From contig OZ024810.1 of NCBI GenBank assembly GCA_964017045.1, forward strand, positions 17,727,204 to 17,791,203: 64,000 bases of DNA, given 5' to 3'. Below, in pieces: positions 1 through 14,400 of the stretch. The position numbers and the translations under genes were made by a program. The stretch comes from Omphiscola glabra. Its lineage: Eukaryota > Mollusca > Gastropoda > Lymnaeidae. A model generated the notes under the pieces. That model saw nothing but the letters and a program-made list of their open reading frames with translations, was not told the origin of the DNA and ran no database searches. Each line of letters begins with the position of its first letter. Positions within the stretch are counted from its first letter, which is position 1.

Positions 1-3000
1 AAATAATACCTTTCAATAGCATGTTTAGCATTCACGAAACAACTGTGTCTTAAATAGATAATATTTAATGAAATGTATAAGAACATTCATTAAAAATGAA
101 AAATCAAATGAAAATAATTTTTTTTTTAAACCAAAGAAAAAAATTTAATTTTAAAGTTCCGTCCATTCTTCATTATTTTCCTCATGGTTATTGTTTTATT
201 TAAAAGTAAACTGTATACGTAGGCATGTGTTAATTAACAAAACTAAAGAAAAATATCTCCGACGTTGCCTGAATTTTTTCAAAATTTTAAATATATTTGT
301 ATTTAGTTGCATCTTGATGTCGGATTGCAAAGATTTTGTAGTAAGATGTATATTGAGATGCTTCTAACGAAAAATGAGTTAAATATTTTTAAAAGTCAGT
401 TCTTTGAAATGTTCTGTCAATTTCAGCATTGCCCATATCCTTCAACGCGCTTGTTCTTGAAGATATCATCCTCAATATGTAAAACAGATATGTATGTATT
501 TTTACTTAAAACATGTGATCTTAAATGATTGATATATAAAAGTTTGGGGCATGTCCATTAAAACAAAATTATAATTAAGATAAGATCTATATTTCTCGGC
601 AGCAGCCTTTAAGTGTAGACAAAATATCATTATATTTATAAATGGAGGTTGCATTAAAAACATTTGCGCTTTGAGAGATGACTTGATATATAAAGTGGTG
701 TGCAATCTAGTGAACTGTTTTTGTTTTCTAATGAACATGCACTAACTGCCTGTGACATAATGTCAAATGTGTTCAATCTATAGGTACGCCTTTCATGAAA
801 ATATTCTGGTCGTTTATTTTAGTGTATGAAGAGCTGATTTTTTAAAACAAATGTATTGTAACTAATTGTGTACAAATCTGCTAATAAGTAACTGTAAATA
901 AATGTTATTGTGGTTTAATTATTTTTTCCCTGTCAACTTAAAAAAAAAATTCAAGATTTTTAATTACTTTAAAGAAAGTGTTCTAGTATTTTTGTAGTAT
1001 TAAGTGTCTTAATAAAAAATATATTTTTTTAACTGCCTGATGTAAATAGTAAAGAAATAAGTATATATTATATTAAAATGACAGTCGTTTCAACTGTTAT
1101 AATGAAATTGTCGATAGCAGCGTGCCGTTCAATATCTATTCAATTTAACTGAATATTATAAATTATTATTTTCATAGCATATAGCAAGAAAGTCTAAACA
1201 GAATGTGTGTCTCTTAAGGTACCGCGCTATATAAGACAACTAATAATAATAATAATCATCATAATAATAATGTAAGGAACTGCACGAAGCCACGCAATCA
1301 AAAGTGGGAGAATTAAAATGTGTCATTTTATTTTTAATTCAAATTTCGCTAAAACTTTTTCTGTGTATAATGAAGTTCGAGAAAAATTGTTTCCTACTTC
1401 TTAGTGCGTTGAAAGTTGTCTTTGAAAGCATGCCTTTTTTTTTCGACTGGTTAATGTGAAAATTTCAATCATTGATTTATAACCAAAACCATTTTTTAAA
1501 AAACTACGAATGCTTACAAAGGGTGTATACCAAGGGTATAGAAATATTGCTCCTTCCCCAGAAATAAAATTGAAAAGTAGAACTTAACGACGGCCTGCCA
1601 TCAGTAGATCAGGGTAAAATTATTGAAATTATATGTCCCCACACCCTACCTCATCAAACTCAAAATTCTACAGTTACTATCTTCCATACACAATACCTCA
1701 TCAAACTCAAAATTCTACAGTTATTCTAAAAGGTAATTTTAAACGAAAGGTTAGGGTTGTGCTGTTTTTGTTCACCTTTTTTTAAAATTTCTCCATCACT
1801 CACCAAACCAACCCTGCCTTCACCCCCCCCCCCTCCCGATTTTTCTTATTCCTCGACCCAGCAAAACTATGTTTCGTCCAAGCGACCTTACAGGTCAGCA
1901 AGAAGGAGACTGAATCGATCGAACGAGAAGATACAGTGTATGCTATAAACTGACAAACTACATGGGCTTGTGACCTTAAATTACCAAATCTAAATCATCT
2001 TTAATTAAATCGTTATTGTCATTATAGGAGTTCACTGTCTGCTGATTTCTAAGCTAGATAAATACTTAGATGTCTTGTGTTTTTTAAATAGTTAAATGAT
2101 GGGTCCATCCTACACATTTCCATGTAAACAAAATTTTAACTTTACAACAAGAACTCTATATACAATTTTAAATATAATTTATGTTAACGGAATATGATAT
2201 TATAATATCTTCATTCAAAATTTGACCAAACATATTTCTCGTTTTTAAATTATTATTATTTTTAAAATCGTAAACAAAGAATTATTTTATCCAAAGAAGA
2301 ATCTCTTAACCGTTTGTCACGTCTATAACAGCCTTGAATGCTCTAAAAAAAAAAAAAATGTAATAATCTTATAAAAATAGACACCGACTTTATTTTCGGC
2401 AAAGTAAAAACAAAAATATATTTTCATTTTTTGAAAGGAAATTTTAACCTATCTTAGTTTACATCCATGATCTTAAGTAAATATATATATATATTATTTA
2501 AGTATATAAAATGTTTTTTTTATGTTCATGGGTATACTTATGTAAATGTACCCACGTGTAGTCTTTATAAATAGCTTTAAAAATGAAAACAAATTGCAAC
2601 TTCATATGTTTTTTTTGTTATTTTGATGAGTGATAAGTGAATTAGTGAGTGCTATTTGGTATGAAGTTTCGCTGCATTAATTGACTTAAACAGATTTGAT
2701 TTTATTTTTAAAAGTACTGTTAAACATTAATGTTTCATTCCTTCATAAACTTGATAACAATATATTTTTGGGAAGGAAATATATGTAAAAACTTTTTTAA
2801 TGCTAAAATAAGAAAGCTAGAATTTGGTTTGCTTTTATTAACAATTTGAAATGCAATCAATTGCATTTTTTTTATTTTACTTTTTAAAAAAGGGCTTTAA
2901 AATAAGTATCAATTTATTCAAGCTCCGTTTGTACATTAAAAAAACAAAAGCATTTTTAGTTGTAAGTTAAAGTTTTTCCCTTATGAAATTAATAAAACCT

Positions 3001-4290
3001 TGATTTAGTTGAGTTCAATTGAAACTTTATATTGTTTAAATACATTTAGATAAATTTAACTTCACAATGTAATTTAATTTCACAATGTAAACAACGTACT
3101 AAAAACGCACTTAATGGAACAGATTTTTTGGGTTTTCCCGATAAATGTGATCATAACTTAATTCTTAGATATAGTTTATTGAAAAAGAAAATTTATATTG
3201 TTTAAATTCGAATAAATTTCTTAAACTTGAAGTGTTATTTAATAATTGTTATTTTAAAATGTATTTCTAAGTTATTGTAATTATACTTAACATTTAATTT
3301 TAAAAAAGCAGAAATATATTACTTTATCACATTAAAATATAGTTCATGAAAATTTCTATCATAGTTTTTAATAATCCGAATGTATTTAAAATACTTCGTC
3401 CCTTTAGCGTTTTTTTGGATACCGTTGCTCAATCCTTATATTTATTTATGCAGCAAATATCTACGTTTGTGTTTATGCTAATTGTGTTATGGTAATTGTA
3501 ATCTATCATACCTTATTGAAAAGTAAACCTTAACAATACATATTTAACTTTAACACATTAGAAAAAGTTTAATTAAAGAATAAATTTTTCGTTTTTGATA
3601 AACATCGAAATTACAATATACTAACTACAAAATACACAATCATACATGCGATCGTGTATGTTTTTAACGCTGTCTTCAAAACGAGATGAAAGAAAAATTC
3701 ACAGCAGTGGCACAATTTTGAAATTCTTTAAAAACACCTCACACAGAGCATAAAATTAATATTTGTTTTGTTCGGTAACTAATGATAGAAAGTTCACGTA
3801 TTGTCACCGTTAAATGCAAAGTTAAGCTGCTACGAAATACAGAAGTGAGCTCCCCGTCTTTTCCCGGATAATGAGTCTAGATGCCAGATAAATGATAACT
3901 AGTGAATTGCGAGAGAGGATGATACCATAAAGATTTTTTCCATTAAGTCGACATGCATTAGAAACGAGCACCTTTTAATACCAATACAATGTGTACTCAG
4001 TCGTATCACGACCGCAGATGTACTTGCAACTAAACGATGGTTGGACTACCTCTAGGTAAAAGCCAGCAATCACAATTACGCTCGGGCACTCCGGCAATCC
4101 ATTCTAGTATAAAAGAATCTATGTAACGGTTTGCAAAACCGCAAAACTAACACGTTTATTGTTGTGATTCTGTCATCAAGTTTGGAAGATAAACGTCAAA
4201 CAGTGGAGTGTGTTGAGACGATGCAATGTCGATGTTGCAATATGTGGGGGGGGGGGTGCTTCCGATATCTTTATCACCTTTACATCATAC
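1..4290. other. AT-rich intergenic DNA, no gene seen
   Basis: No ORF with coding character. Minor items: a short direct repeat CTCATCAAACTCAAAATTCT near 1,650-1,720, a poly-C run near 1,820 and a poly-G run near 4,245. Confidence 0.6.
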
Positions 4291-4469
4291 CAAAACTGAT
4301 CTGAGATCAAAGATGCCTTGCAGGTAAATCAGCAGACCAAGAATTTGTTAGCAGGTTTTTTTTCAGCTCGAGGGCTGAAGTGTTGGTGGATGACATTTTT
4401 TTTATATTGCCAGTGCCAGAGTTCTGTTTCTACAATACAGAGTTTCTACAGCGTTGTTTGTCAAAAGTG

Positions 4470-4870
4470 TCCTGTGATGTCTGCACATATGACATTGGTG
4501 CCTTATGGTGCCAATCCATATAAAATTTGTTAAAGTGATGCCGGCTTATTTGGTATTGGAGCCATGTGATGCCAGTCTATATAAAATTCGCTCTTTATGA
4601 TGCCAGTTTAAATGGTATTGGTGCCACGGGATGCGAATCCATTTCACATCGGTGCCTTGCGATGCCAGTTTACATGACATTGGGGCCTTGTGATTTCAGT
4701 CCATATGACATTTGTGCCTTGTGATGCCATTCCATATAGCATTGGTGCTTTGTGATGCAAGTCCATATGGTATAGTGCCTTGTGAAGACTTATTTTTAAC
4801 ATGCAAGTCACTACGTCTTTTGTGCCTTGTAATGCCATTCCATATGGCATTTTTGTCCTATCACATTGGC
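4470..4870 (+). repeat. Degenerate about 33-bp repeat
   Basis: Diverged units with TTGTGATGCCAGTCCATATG and CATTGGTGCC; no coding value. Confidence 0.75.
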
Positions 4871-5649
4871 GTCTTTTATCATGCGTTACGGTAGTTGGTA
4901 AAGAGGGACTTCTGCTTCAAGATCTTGAAACAAAGCTAAGAGGAACTGTTTTCAAATATACATTGAGTCGCCAGCTATTATCTTAACAGTCAAGAAGTTC
5001 TACTTGTTAATAGCAGCGTGCAGTTCCATAATGATTCAACTAAGCCTAATATTATAAACTATTTTTTTCATAATATTTTCTGAACAGTCAATAAATTCTA
5101 CTCTTACGTCTGCTCCAGGAAATTTCACTGACTGCATACAAGAAACCCTTGCAAGGGATTTTCTCTTCAAGCAAAGGTGTCCCCCTCGATGATTGCTTTA
5201 AAGCTACACCAATGCTCAGTTTTTCTGACCTGCCTTGATTGTAACCTAGAGTGTACGTCTGCTGTAAAGTTCTGTGGTGTACATGTATTATCGAGGATGC
5301 CGTTAGAGTAAACTTTTTCCACATAAAAAATACCGCTGTTCATGACCTGTACTTTTACATAAATATTGGACGGCATGCCATCAGTCGAACTGCTACACAA
5401 AGAGATACAACTCGTCATAAGTTACTTACTCAAGTCACAAGACACATAGCCGCGTATTTCGGTTCGGGCCTGGTTAAGTTATAAACGAGTTACATCCCTT
5501 CACACCCAGAGCCATGAACTTTTTTAGTACAACAAGGCTGCATTTTATGGGGCAGTAGAGCGTTTAATCTAAGAAAATTAGGGCCAAACGCATTACATTT
5601 ATTGCGTGAAGGTCGTATTATGGAATCATAAAATGAAAGCAATGGCAAT

Positions 5650-6150
5650 ATTGCTGGGTTCCCTATCCCGTCGGTATTCCAAAACCGGTGAGTACCCGAT
5701 TCCGTCGGTATTCCGATCCCAGTGTGATACCTTTGGGATCCTAATCCTGTTTGGATCATGTCCCCGGTAGGACTACGATCCCTGAGGGATTCCGATCCTT
5801 GTGGGTTTCCCGGTGTGATCCCGATCTGAAAGTGGATCATGATTCTGGTGTGATCCCATTTTCCGGTGGAATCCCGATACTGGTGGGATCCTGATCCCGG
5901 GGGTTTCCCGATCCCCGTGGGGTCCTGATTCCGCTGTGATCCTGTTTTCAGGTTGGAACCCGATCCCATTAGGATCACGTTCTCTGTTTCCCGCTGGGAT
6001 ACTCTTCTCCGATAGGAACCCGTTTGCTGATAAGATCCCTATTTGATGCCGTTACTCGATGGGATCGCGTTGCCGGAGGGTTCCAGTTTACTCGTTCCTC
6101 GTTGGGATCATGCTCCCAGTGGGATTTTGTTCCCGGTAGGAATCCGAAGG
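5650..6150 (+). repeat. Degenerate about 22-bp repeat (GGGATCCCGATCCC type)
   Basis: Many diverged units of GTGGGATCCTGATCCCGGTG; partly self-complementary. Confidence 0.78.
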
Positions 6151-6999
6151 GTATGTTTAAAGAAAATCCGCATGAAAGTAAAGACTAAACTAACATTGCA
6201 ATAAGCTGTCAGATTCCATTATTTATCCCCTAAGAACAATATAGAACTTTCTTGAGCGTTCAAGATTAAAATTAATATCGTTCTCGAAACGCGTAAAAAT
6301 GACTGTTATACACCATCTTTTTTCGAATACGAAAAATTATACAACTAATTAAACTACTATAAGTACATTTACGTTGAAAGAGAGCCCCCCAGGGAGGGGG
6401 GCACTCCATACTTATACCGATTTTTGTTTTGGACTCAGATGGAGGGCCCCCTAAAAAATTATCCAGAAACATTATGGAGTTAAAATTAAAAGATTTTCCA
6501 ATTAAAATATATTGAAAAATGCCATAGAACTTTTTAACGTTATCGAACTTTCTGAAAAATTCTAGAATGTATATTCTTAGTTTTAAATCAACCAATATTT
6601 CAATACCGACAATGAAGTGTACTGCTACCAATCTAGGCCTAGATCCATTAATTCACATAGAACATATTGTGTTGTCTAATACTATTGGTATTTAAATATT
6701 TTATCGAAGAAAAAATTAAATGGGGCCCCCGGCCGCAGAGAAATGGATATTATAAGTTCAGTACCCTTCGGTGTTTGAATATGGCTAATCAAGTGTATGT
6801 GTACTAAGTTTGGTCAAGATGCATCTATTCATGTAGGAGTATTTCTTGCTCATTTTATTTATATTGCTCATTTAAAGAAAAAAAAATAATTCAGTTCCCG
6901 GTCCCAGACGGACTGGTAAAAAATGTCCATAACCTCCAAAGATTTCCCTTGTGATAATGGCGGATCCATCAATCCGCGTGGAAGCCTTTGTAGAACAAA

Positions 7000-7120
7000 A
7001 AACCCACAAACAAACAAACCCAACAAACAAACAAACCCAACAAACAAACAAACAAACAAACCCAACAAACAAACAAACCCAGCAAACAAACAAACCCAAC
7101 AAACAAACAAACCCAACAAT
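7000..7120 (+). repeat. CAAA/CCCAA simple repeat
   Basis: Units AACAAACAAACCC, about 120 bp. Confidence 0.95.
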
Positions 7121-7589
7121 TTACCCTTTTATATACTAACACGATTAAACATATTTTAAATGAAACACTATGAATTTGTAAATATTAAAATAAATGTAAG
7201 TAGTGTTAAAAAAAAAGGTAAAAATGTATCTCTCAAGTAACCAGTGAAAAAAAGTGTAAACACATGTATACAATAACCAAATATTTTGAGGGATCATGTC
7301 GTTGATTAGTCAATAATTTAATGTTTAGTCTTTGGACTAATCGACACTGAATGGGAGGCAATTTCAGCTGATGTTTGAACACCTGTTGGTTGTGCTGTAG
7401 AACTTAATGGACATCAAAGGACGCGTGTCATCAATTATGTAAGTGCTTTCCTGTCACGGTGTGTGCTTATTTCTACCACTAATGATCACTAGAATGACGG
7501 CTACGCCAACATTTAGGCGTACATTCTTTATGATCTCTTAGGCGATCTCAAGTACGTGAAAGCTAATGATACTGATGAGGAGTGGGAAT

Positions 7590-8104
7590 GGGAAAGAAAT
7601 AGTGAGTCAGAGAGAGATAGGGAGAGTGAGAGGGAGAGAGGGAGAGGGGAGAGAGAGAAAGAGCGAGAGAGTGAGAATCAATGAGAGCTTGTAATAGAGA
7701 GCGAAAGAGGGCAGGAGAGAGTAACAGAGACAGTGAAAGATAGAGCATGAGAGAGAAAGGGGAGGGCGAGAGTAAGAAACATATGGAGTAAAAAAAAAGA
7801 GTCAAAGAGAAAGGGAAAGAGTCATATAAAGAGAGAGTCAGACAGAGTCAGAGAGAGGGGGGTAAAGAGAAGTGTATACAGAGAGAAAGAGAGAGAAAGA
7901 GCCAGACAAAGAAAAAAGAAAGAGTGAGTCAACTAGAGAGAGAGAGAGACAGTAAAAGAAAGAGTCAAAGAGGGAGAGAGAGTGTGTGTAAGAGAGAGAC
8001 ATACATAGAGACATAGAGAGAAAGAGTGAGAGAGAGTTAGAGAGAGAGAGAAAGAAAGATGGAGAGAGAGAGAGTGAGTGAAAGTGAGTGAGAGACATAG
8101 AAAG

Positions 8105-8160
<56 letters not shown>
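7590..8160 (+). repeat. GA-rich simple sequence
   Basis: About 570 bp of imperfect GAGA ending in a pure (GA)n tract at about 8,110-8,153. Apparent Ser/Leu-rich ORFs on the minus strand are artefacts. Confidence 0.95.
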
Positions 8161-8163
<3 letters not shown>

Positions 8164-8974
8164 AGAGAACTCAGTGAAATAAAGTATTGGAAGGCCTGAA
8201 AAAGCGAACGCAACAAGACAACGAACGTGTCGATCAGTGAACAAAGTACGGTAAAAACAAAATAAACAAAAATAATACTTAGCTGAAATATAATTTCCGA
8301 GAGGGCAAGAGAATTGTTAAAACAGGTTACTGTGCTGAAGTCAGAGAACTAAAGTTACTTTGCACGTCACAATGATAAGCCTAATGTAGCAACTGGATCA
8401 TTTATCATAGCCTTATGATTGGAAGTGCTGGCATGATCCTTCTGTAGTGCTAGTCAGCCCTTCAACTTGTCAATGTGCATTTATTGTCATCACCTTTTTG
8501 CACTAATTTAAAAAATGGAAACTCTTTTAAACTAAATATATATTTTACGCTGATTAATCATTTTTTTATATATTAAAGAAAAAATAGAAATGTTGAAGTC
8601 TATTTTTTCATCTCCCTCCGCCCACTCGCACCTAGTCAATAATTATCAAAAAAATTCTCCTCATTTCACCTATTCTGTAGACGTAATTAATGGACGCTCC
8701 TCCTAGGTAAAAGAAATGTCGCATCAATTGATACAGTACACTTAGTTTCATTATAGTTTACTAAGTCAGCTTTTTGTTTCTTTGCCAACTGAATGGACCG
8801 TTACAAAAATGGTAATTTAAGGTAGAATTAACTTTGCGATTTACATAAAGTTTAAATAAATTGTAATTTTGACTCGGGCTGGTTCTAAAATCTATAATAG
8901 CATTAGTCCCCTCGCAAAAACATTTTTATCCAAAATTATTTTGAAATATTTATTTTTGTTTTAAAGAACTAAAT

Positions 8975-9300
8975 AATTTTTTAAAATAAAATACATACAT
9001 ATATTGAAGAATGTAATTTTTTAAATAAAATACATACATATATTGAAGAATGTAATTTTTTAAAAATTAAAATAAATAGGTATATTGAAGAAAATAAAAT
9101 ACATACATATGTTGAAGAAAATTTTTTTTTTAATTAATCAAATACATATATTTAAGAAAATTATTTTTTTTAAATTAAATACATACATATCTATAAGAAA
9201 ATAAATTTTAAAAAATAATATACATACATATCTATAAGAAAATATTTTTTTAAAATAAAATACATACATATCTATAAGAAAATAATTTTTAAAAAAATAA
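8975..9300 (+). repeat. AT-rich about 45-bp repeat
   Basis: About seven units with AAAATACATACATAT and TATAAGAAAATA. Confidence 0.85.
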
Positions 9301-9560
9301 GGGAGGTCAATAAAGATGTAAATATGAGTTCAAAAGTAGCTAACTAAAAACGTCAATAAAAGGTCAAAAGCAGGTTACTAAGGGCATCGTTAGGTCAATA
9401 GCAGGTCACAATTAAATAGGTCAATATGAGCGTCAATAAGAGGTCAATAAAAGGTTACTAAATACGTCAGTTTAAGGCAACTAAGAACTTCAATACGCGG
9501 ACACGGAGGACGTCATATATGACAATGATACGTTAATAATTTAATGTGGGCAATTGCACA
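9300..9560 (+). repeat. Degenerate GGTCAATA repeat
   Basis: Scattered GGTCAATAA / CGTCAATA units, 15-20 bp spacing. Confidence 0.55.
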
Positions 9561-9675
9561 AGAGGAACATCTGGCTTGACGTCAAGGGGAAACAAAACCT
9601 AGCAGTAAATTAAAATAACAATAATATTAAGACCGTATCACTTCTGTAGTAAATTATGCAATTTAAAATTTACTA

Positions 9676-9823
9676 TTGTCATATAAAATTTAAACTGTGT
9701 TGCCATCGGCAAAGAGTCTATGTATCAAGCTTCAGCTAGATAGAATTACGGGAAGTAGGTCAATTAGCATTTTGAATATTTTGCCATAACCCTGAAAGAA
9801 TTACACGAACAAAAGCGAAGTTA
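9676..9823 (+). repeat. Dispersed repeat family Y, copy 1
   Basis: Shares GAGTCTATG, TTCAGCTAGATAG, AATATTTTGCC and AGCGAAGTTA with the copies at 41159 (+) and 57160 (-). Confidence 0.65.
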
Positions 9824-10119
9824 ATTTAAATGATTTAAATTTGTCAATATTTAGGTCCTATTTATATTTTTATTTGAAGGTGTTTTTTTTTTTTTGTTTT
9901 TTTTTGTTTTTGTGAGGGGGATTGCGGGGGAATATTATTTGACATATTTAATTTTTGGGGTCCATGAAACTGTGACATTTGCTAAGAAAGGTGCGGGAAG
10001 GGTCCAAAATATCTTCTTCTTTTTTTTTTTGGTCATAATTAGGGACCGTGCACATATTGTATAACGTGAAGAGGGTAGTGATGGCTTGTTATAAATTGTG
10101 TTATATGGTTGTGTGGTTA

Positions 10120-10195
10120 GAGAGAGAGAGAGAGTGTGTGTGTGAGAGAGAGAGGGAGGGAGGGGGAGATAGAGAGGAAGGGAGAGAGAGAGGGG
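10120..10195 (+). repeat. GA/GT simple repeat
   Basis: (GA)n, a short (GT)n, then GAGGGAGGG runs. Confidence 0.93.
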
Positions 10196-10639
10196 GGACT
10201 CACCAGGCCCGTGCCTCAGGATTAAAGTTATAAGATACGCGTGCAAAATATTATCTTGTAAATCCTATAAATGAGTAAAAAAAAAAAATGTAAAGTCATT
10301 TTTAAAATGTTTTTATTTCTTACCGATTCGATTCATTTAGGCTACTCATAATCGCCTGACTACATCGTATTTGATATCAATGAAAAGCTTTATTTTTTAG
10401 AATATATATATAATATATATATAAAGTTACCAAACACTTAAACTTAAATCGGCGTTACATCGTGATAAAAAATGTGTTTTTCTGACCTATTCATCGAGTC
10501 CTCATTTAAACGCACCATCCTTGAATTCTAAATAAAGCACGCATTTGGACTGATTATATGTGTGAACATTTTAAGTGTGGTCGGTTTCTCTATAAACTAT
10601 AATGAAATTTGAATAAACTGAGCAGTTTGTGCTCTGTAA

Positions 10640-10730
10640 ATATGCATTTTTTCCATTCGGTGTCACCCCTGTGATGGTGTAGCCGCGGAGGGTCCGCACC
10701 CTCCGCACCCCCTTGCTACGCCACTGGGTT
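10640..10730 (-). repeat. Fragment of a GTGGCGTAGC dispersed element
   Basis: On the minus strand starts CAGTGGCGTAGCAAGGGGGT, a terminus similar to the hAT MITE at 26155; GGTGACACC phrases follow. The other end was not found. Confidence 0.5.
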
Positions 10731-11323
10731 CTGGTTCTGGTTCGGTACGTTGCTGCATCCATAAACTGGCATATGTGCAACGGTTGGGGAAGCGATGTTG
10801 CCAATCTAACGGCTCCTAGCAGATGCCAGGGCGGCCCTGAAGCTTTCGATCGTTAACCCACATTAACTTAAACGTGTATTTGCATAGGTTGACGGCTCCG
10901 AAGTTTGTATTTGGGAGATAACTTGTAAATGCAATAGATATTTACAATATTTATGCAACATTTTACTGTATATTTCTTTGATCACATATTCGACTAAAAA
11001 CTGGTCTAGTCATTTTATAAACCCCAGTAACACTATTACCAACAAGTGTATAATTATTTAAAAATAATTGCACTTTAAAGAGAAATGTTACATCCATTTA
11101 ATGAGTTAGGTAAGCCGCGTTATATATTTTTGTATAATTAAAAAAAACACTTAAATAACTATTTAAGTATAAAAAAAAAGAATAACAAGAACTTTTCGCC
11201 CTAACTGGCAATTCAAATAGGTTCAACTATTTTTAGCTTTTCAACACAGTGGTTTACAAAGTTGTGTCCTCGTGTTAAATCTAAACCAACACACAGTAAT
11301 CACAGTAGTACTATAGTATAGAG

Positions 11324-11426
11324 ATGGGTCGCAAACGAGATCCCTTGGACGAGAAGCCGAAGTCCGGCCCTGGACGGAAGACAAAAAAACAAAAGCCACC
11401 ATCTTTCAGTGGAACTAAATTTGAAG
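11324..11426 (+). CDS. NOP2: NOP2 exon 1
   Basis: Start exon, [20 protein letters not shown] and onward: a basic, nuclear-localisation-like N-terminus. Donor gtaaca follows; ends in phase 1. Confidence 0.93.
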
Positions 11427-14400
11427 GTAACATTTTTTTTTTTTTAAATTATATGAAAATGAATGCTGATAAAGTTGCCTAGGCTCACTAGTACTAGTAC
11501 CAGTACTAAGCTGGTCTGTAGGCCTATATACTTATGTATCAGTATCATGTATGAGTATGCCACTGACCACTGTATGACATGACTTTATCACTTATGAATA
11601 TGTGACTTTGACTTTTAGTGTAAACTTTTACGGTACACAGTACGCCGTACTGTTCAGTGTTATTTGGTGACATTGTTTGTTGCCTACAGCTTAGGGCGTA
11701 ACCAAAGGCTCATTTATTATTATTATATTTAAAACATTATTTAATACTATCCTTTTTATTCTTGTGCATGAAAAGAATTAAGTATGATTACTATGATACC
11801 AGCTAAGACACTGCCACAGCATCAACTTCAGGGTATAATAAAATAAGTTATAGTATAAGTATAGTACAGTATTGAGTATAGCAAGTATAGTATAGCCTAG
11901 CCATTGTCAGCATGGCCATGTATGGAGTGTGGCATTGTAATGGTAATAAGGTAGAGAGATTGCAATCAGTAATTTAGTTAGAAAAAAGGAAATGAGCAGA
12001 ACAAAGTATGGGAAAACCGGAAAAGAGGCCGCAACAAACAACAAAGCTCTCATCAGTGGACATCAGCGAACAAAAAAACTTTAAATCAACTTTTTATTTT
12101 ATTAGCTTAAGGTTGGCCCATTCTATTATTAGAATTAGGCCTATTTGATGGGTTGATCACCATGAGTAATAGCATAATTGACTTAAACGTAAAGAAGTTA
12201 TGAGGCTTTCACAGTTCTCCAATATAAAATTCTCCCATTTTGATTTTTTTTTTTCAGATTCCAAAGAAATCCAAAAGAAGCTTAGCCATAGACAGAAAGA
12301 ACGGTATGAATATATTTGTATTTATTGTGTAAGCCTAGTTATCCTCCACAATTGCTCTTAATTGTTAAGATTTTTCATTAAAAAGCACAGTTATGTATAA
12401 GTTTTGAAGTATGAACATCAATATACAAAAATATCATGCTATGTCACCTTTGATGAGCAAAGATTTGCAGTTTTGAAAAACAAGGAATTCTTTTTCAACT
12501 GAATATGCATTACGTTTTAAAGCATTTGGTCAATTTTGTTAGATATTTGTGTGGGCTATTACATTGTAACTTAACTTTCTGGTTTTAGAAAATGAAAATG
12601 TGTATTTGTGTCATAAATTCCAGTCATAGGATATGGCACTTCAAATAACTTTTTTTTTTTTAAAACAATTTTATAGTCTTATTTTCCATAATTGGCTTAT
12701 AGAATTTTTGTTTAAAATATGATGCCAAACGTAGCACTATATCCTTTCAGATATTGATATTTGCCATTAACAATTTTGAAAAGCTCATTTGCACTGTTTC
12801 ATTTGTTCAAAGACTCAAAAAGAGACAGCTGAAAAAAGATGCCCCGGCAAAGACTGGAAAGAAACGTAAAGGTACATTTCTAACTCCCAATACTACAATA
12901 CTTTGTATTGGCACACACTAACCATATGAATTGTTTTAATATAATATATACGATCACTAAGTCAAAGATTGTTTATAATTGTAACAATTTCTAAAGCATG
13001 TCCTTGACCATCATTCATCAATGTGCAATGTTTTAATTTTACGTTTCCTTTCTTCCATTTATTTTTCAGTAAATATTGCAAGTGACAATGCTGGTCAGAG
13101 AGATGCCAAAAAAGCAAAGGTTTGTAGAGCAAATATGTTACAGTCTGTGGCTTTTAAAGGCAGTCACTTGTAACAGTGGTCAATATATGTGATATTAAGA
13201 ATATATTTCTGTATCTATCGTAAGCCATTAAAATATTTGATTTTTCAGCTCTTATTTGACAGTGATGGAGATGACAGTGGAACTGGTTCTGAATCATCTG
13301 AAGCGGAAGAAGATGAGCAAGTTAGTAAAAATATTTTTTTATGCTGAAATATGTATATGGTTTCTTTTATATGGAAACTGAAAATATATATGTTATCCGG
13401 ATATGTCATCTGACAGCATGAATCTTTTTATTATTCCATTTCATCTGCTATTTAATTGAATGTGAAACTATGGAAAATAAGGGAATGAGGCTGTGTTTGA
13501 GCTGTAAATAAGGAAATATGATGCACATAGTATGTGAAAGCTTGGGAAATATATTTTATTGTTGGATAGAGATCATAAAATCGCAAAACCTGTCCCTTTT
13601 GTCAAAACCTGTATTTTCGAGATTGAAGTTTACGAATACTGGAATCCTGATATTAAAGGAATTTTTAGTCGAGATTATAGGTGAGGCTTAATCAATGAAA
13701 TAATAACTTTCAGAAAAAAATGTCACATTTTGATTTTTAAAATATGAAGACAATTACTTACCAGTCCTTGCTGTACCTTTATGTCTGAACTTACACACTA
13801 CACACGCACGATGTAAAACCAAAACTGATCACAACACTATGATTTTTTTTACAAATGAACAGTGCACAGGTCTAGATTGTCGGTTGGCTCTCTTTAATCT
13901 TGATACACGTGGTGTGAGGGGTTCGCACTTCGCAGATCATATAAATTATTGATATTTCTTGCTTTAACTACGAAATGGAAACTAAGAAAAACAATAAGTA
14001 TATTTTGATTATGAAATTCCGGGAATTTCGAAAATACTGGTTTTTATAAATCCTATCACGTATTGCAACCCCTAATTCTAAGTGAAATGGTTAAAAAATC
14101 TGATCAAAATGTGCTGAATTGATAAATCTCTCTGTGTAATGAATTATGTACTTTATTATTCCAGGACATGGAGGTTGAAAAGGCTTCTAAAGTATTGTTG
14201 GAAAAAGAGAAAATTGATACGTAAGTTCCTGAAGGCTTTATAGATCCAACCATTGAAATGTGTATCGATTGCAAAGTGGGCAAGTTTTAAAAAAAAACAA
14301 TAAATAGTTGTTCCTTAGCCTATTGTTAGGCATTCCTTGTGTAAATAAATTTCTTGTCTGTAATGCTGAACAACCATTATACACTACTCACTGCATAAGT

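Noticed and set aside
7563..8244. Ser/Leu-rich minus-strand ORFs
   Set aside because: Produced by GA-rich simple sequence.
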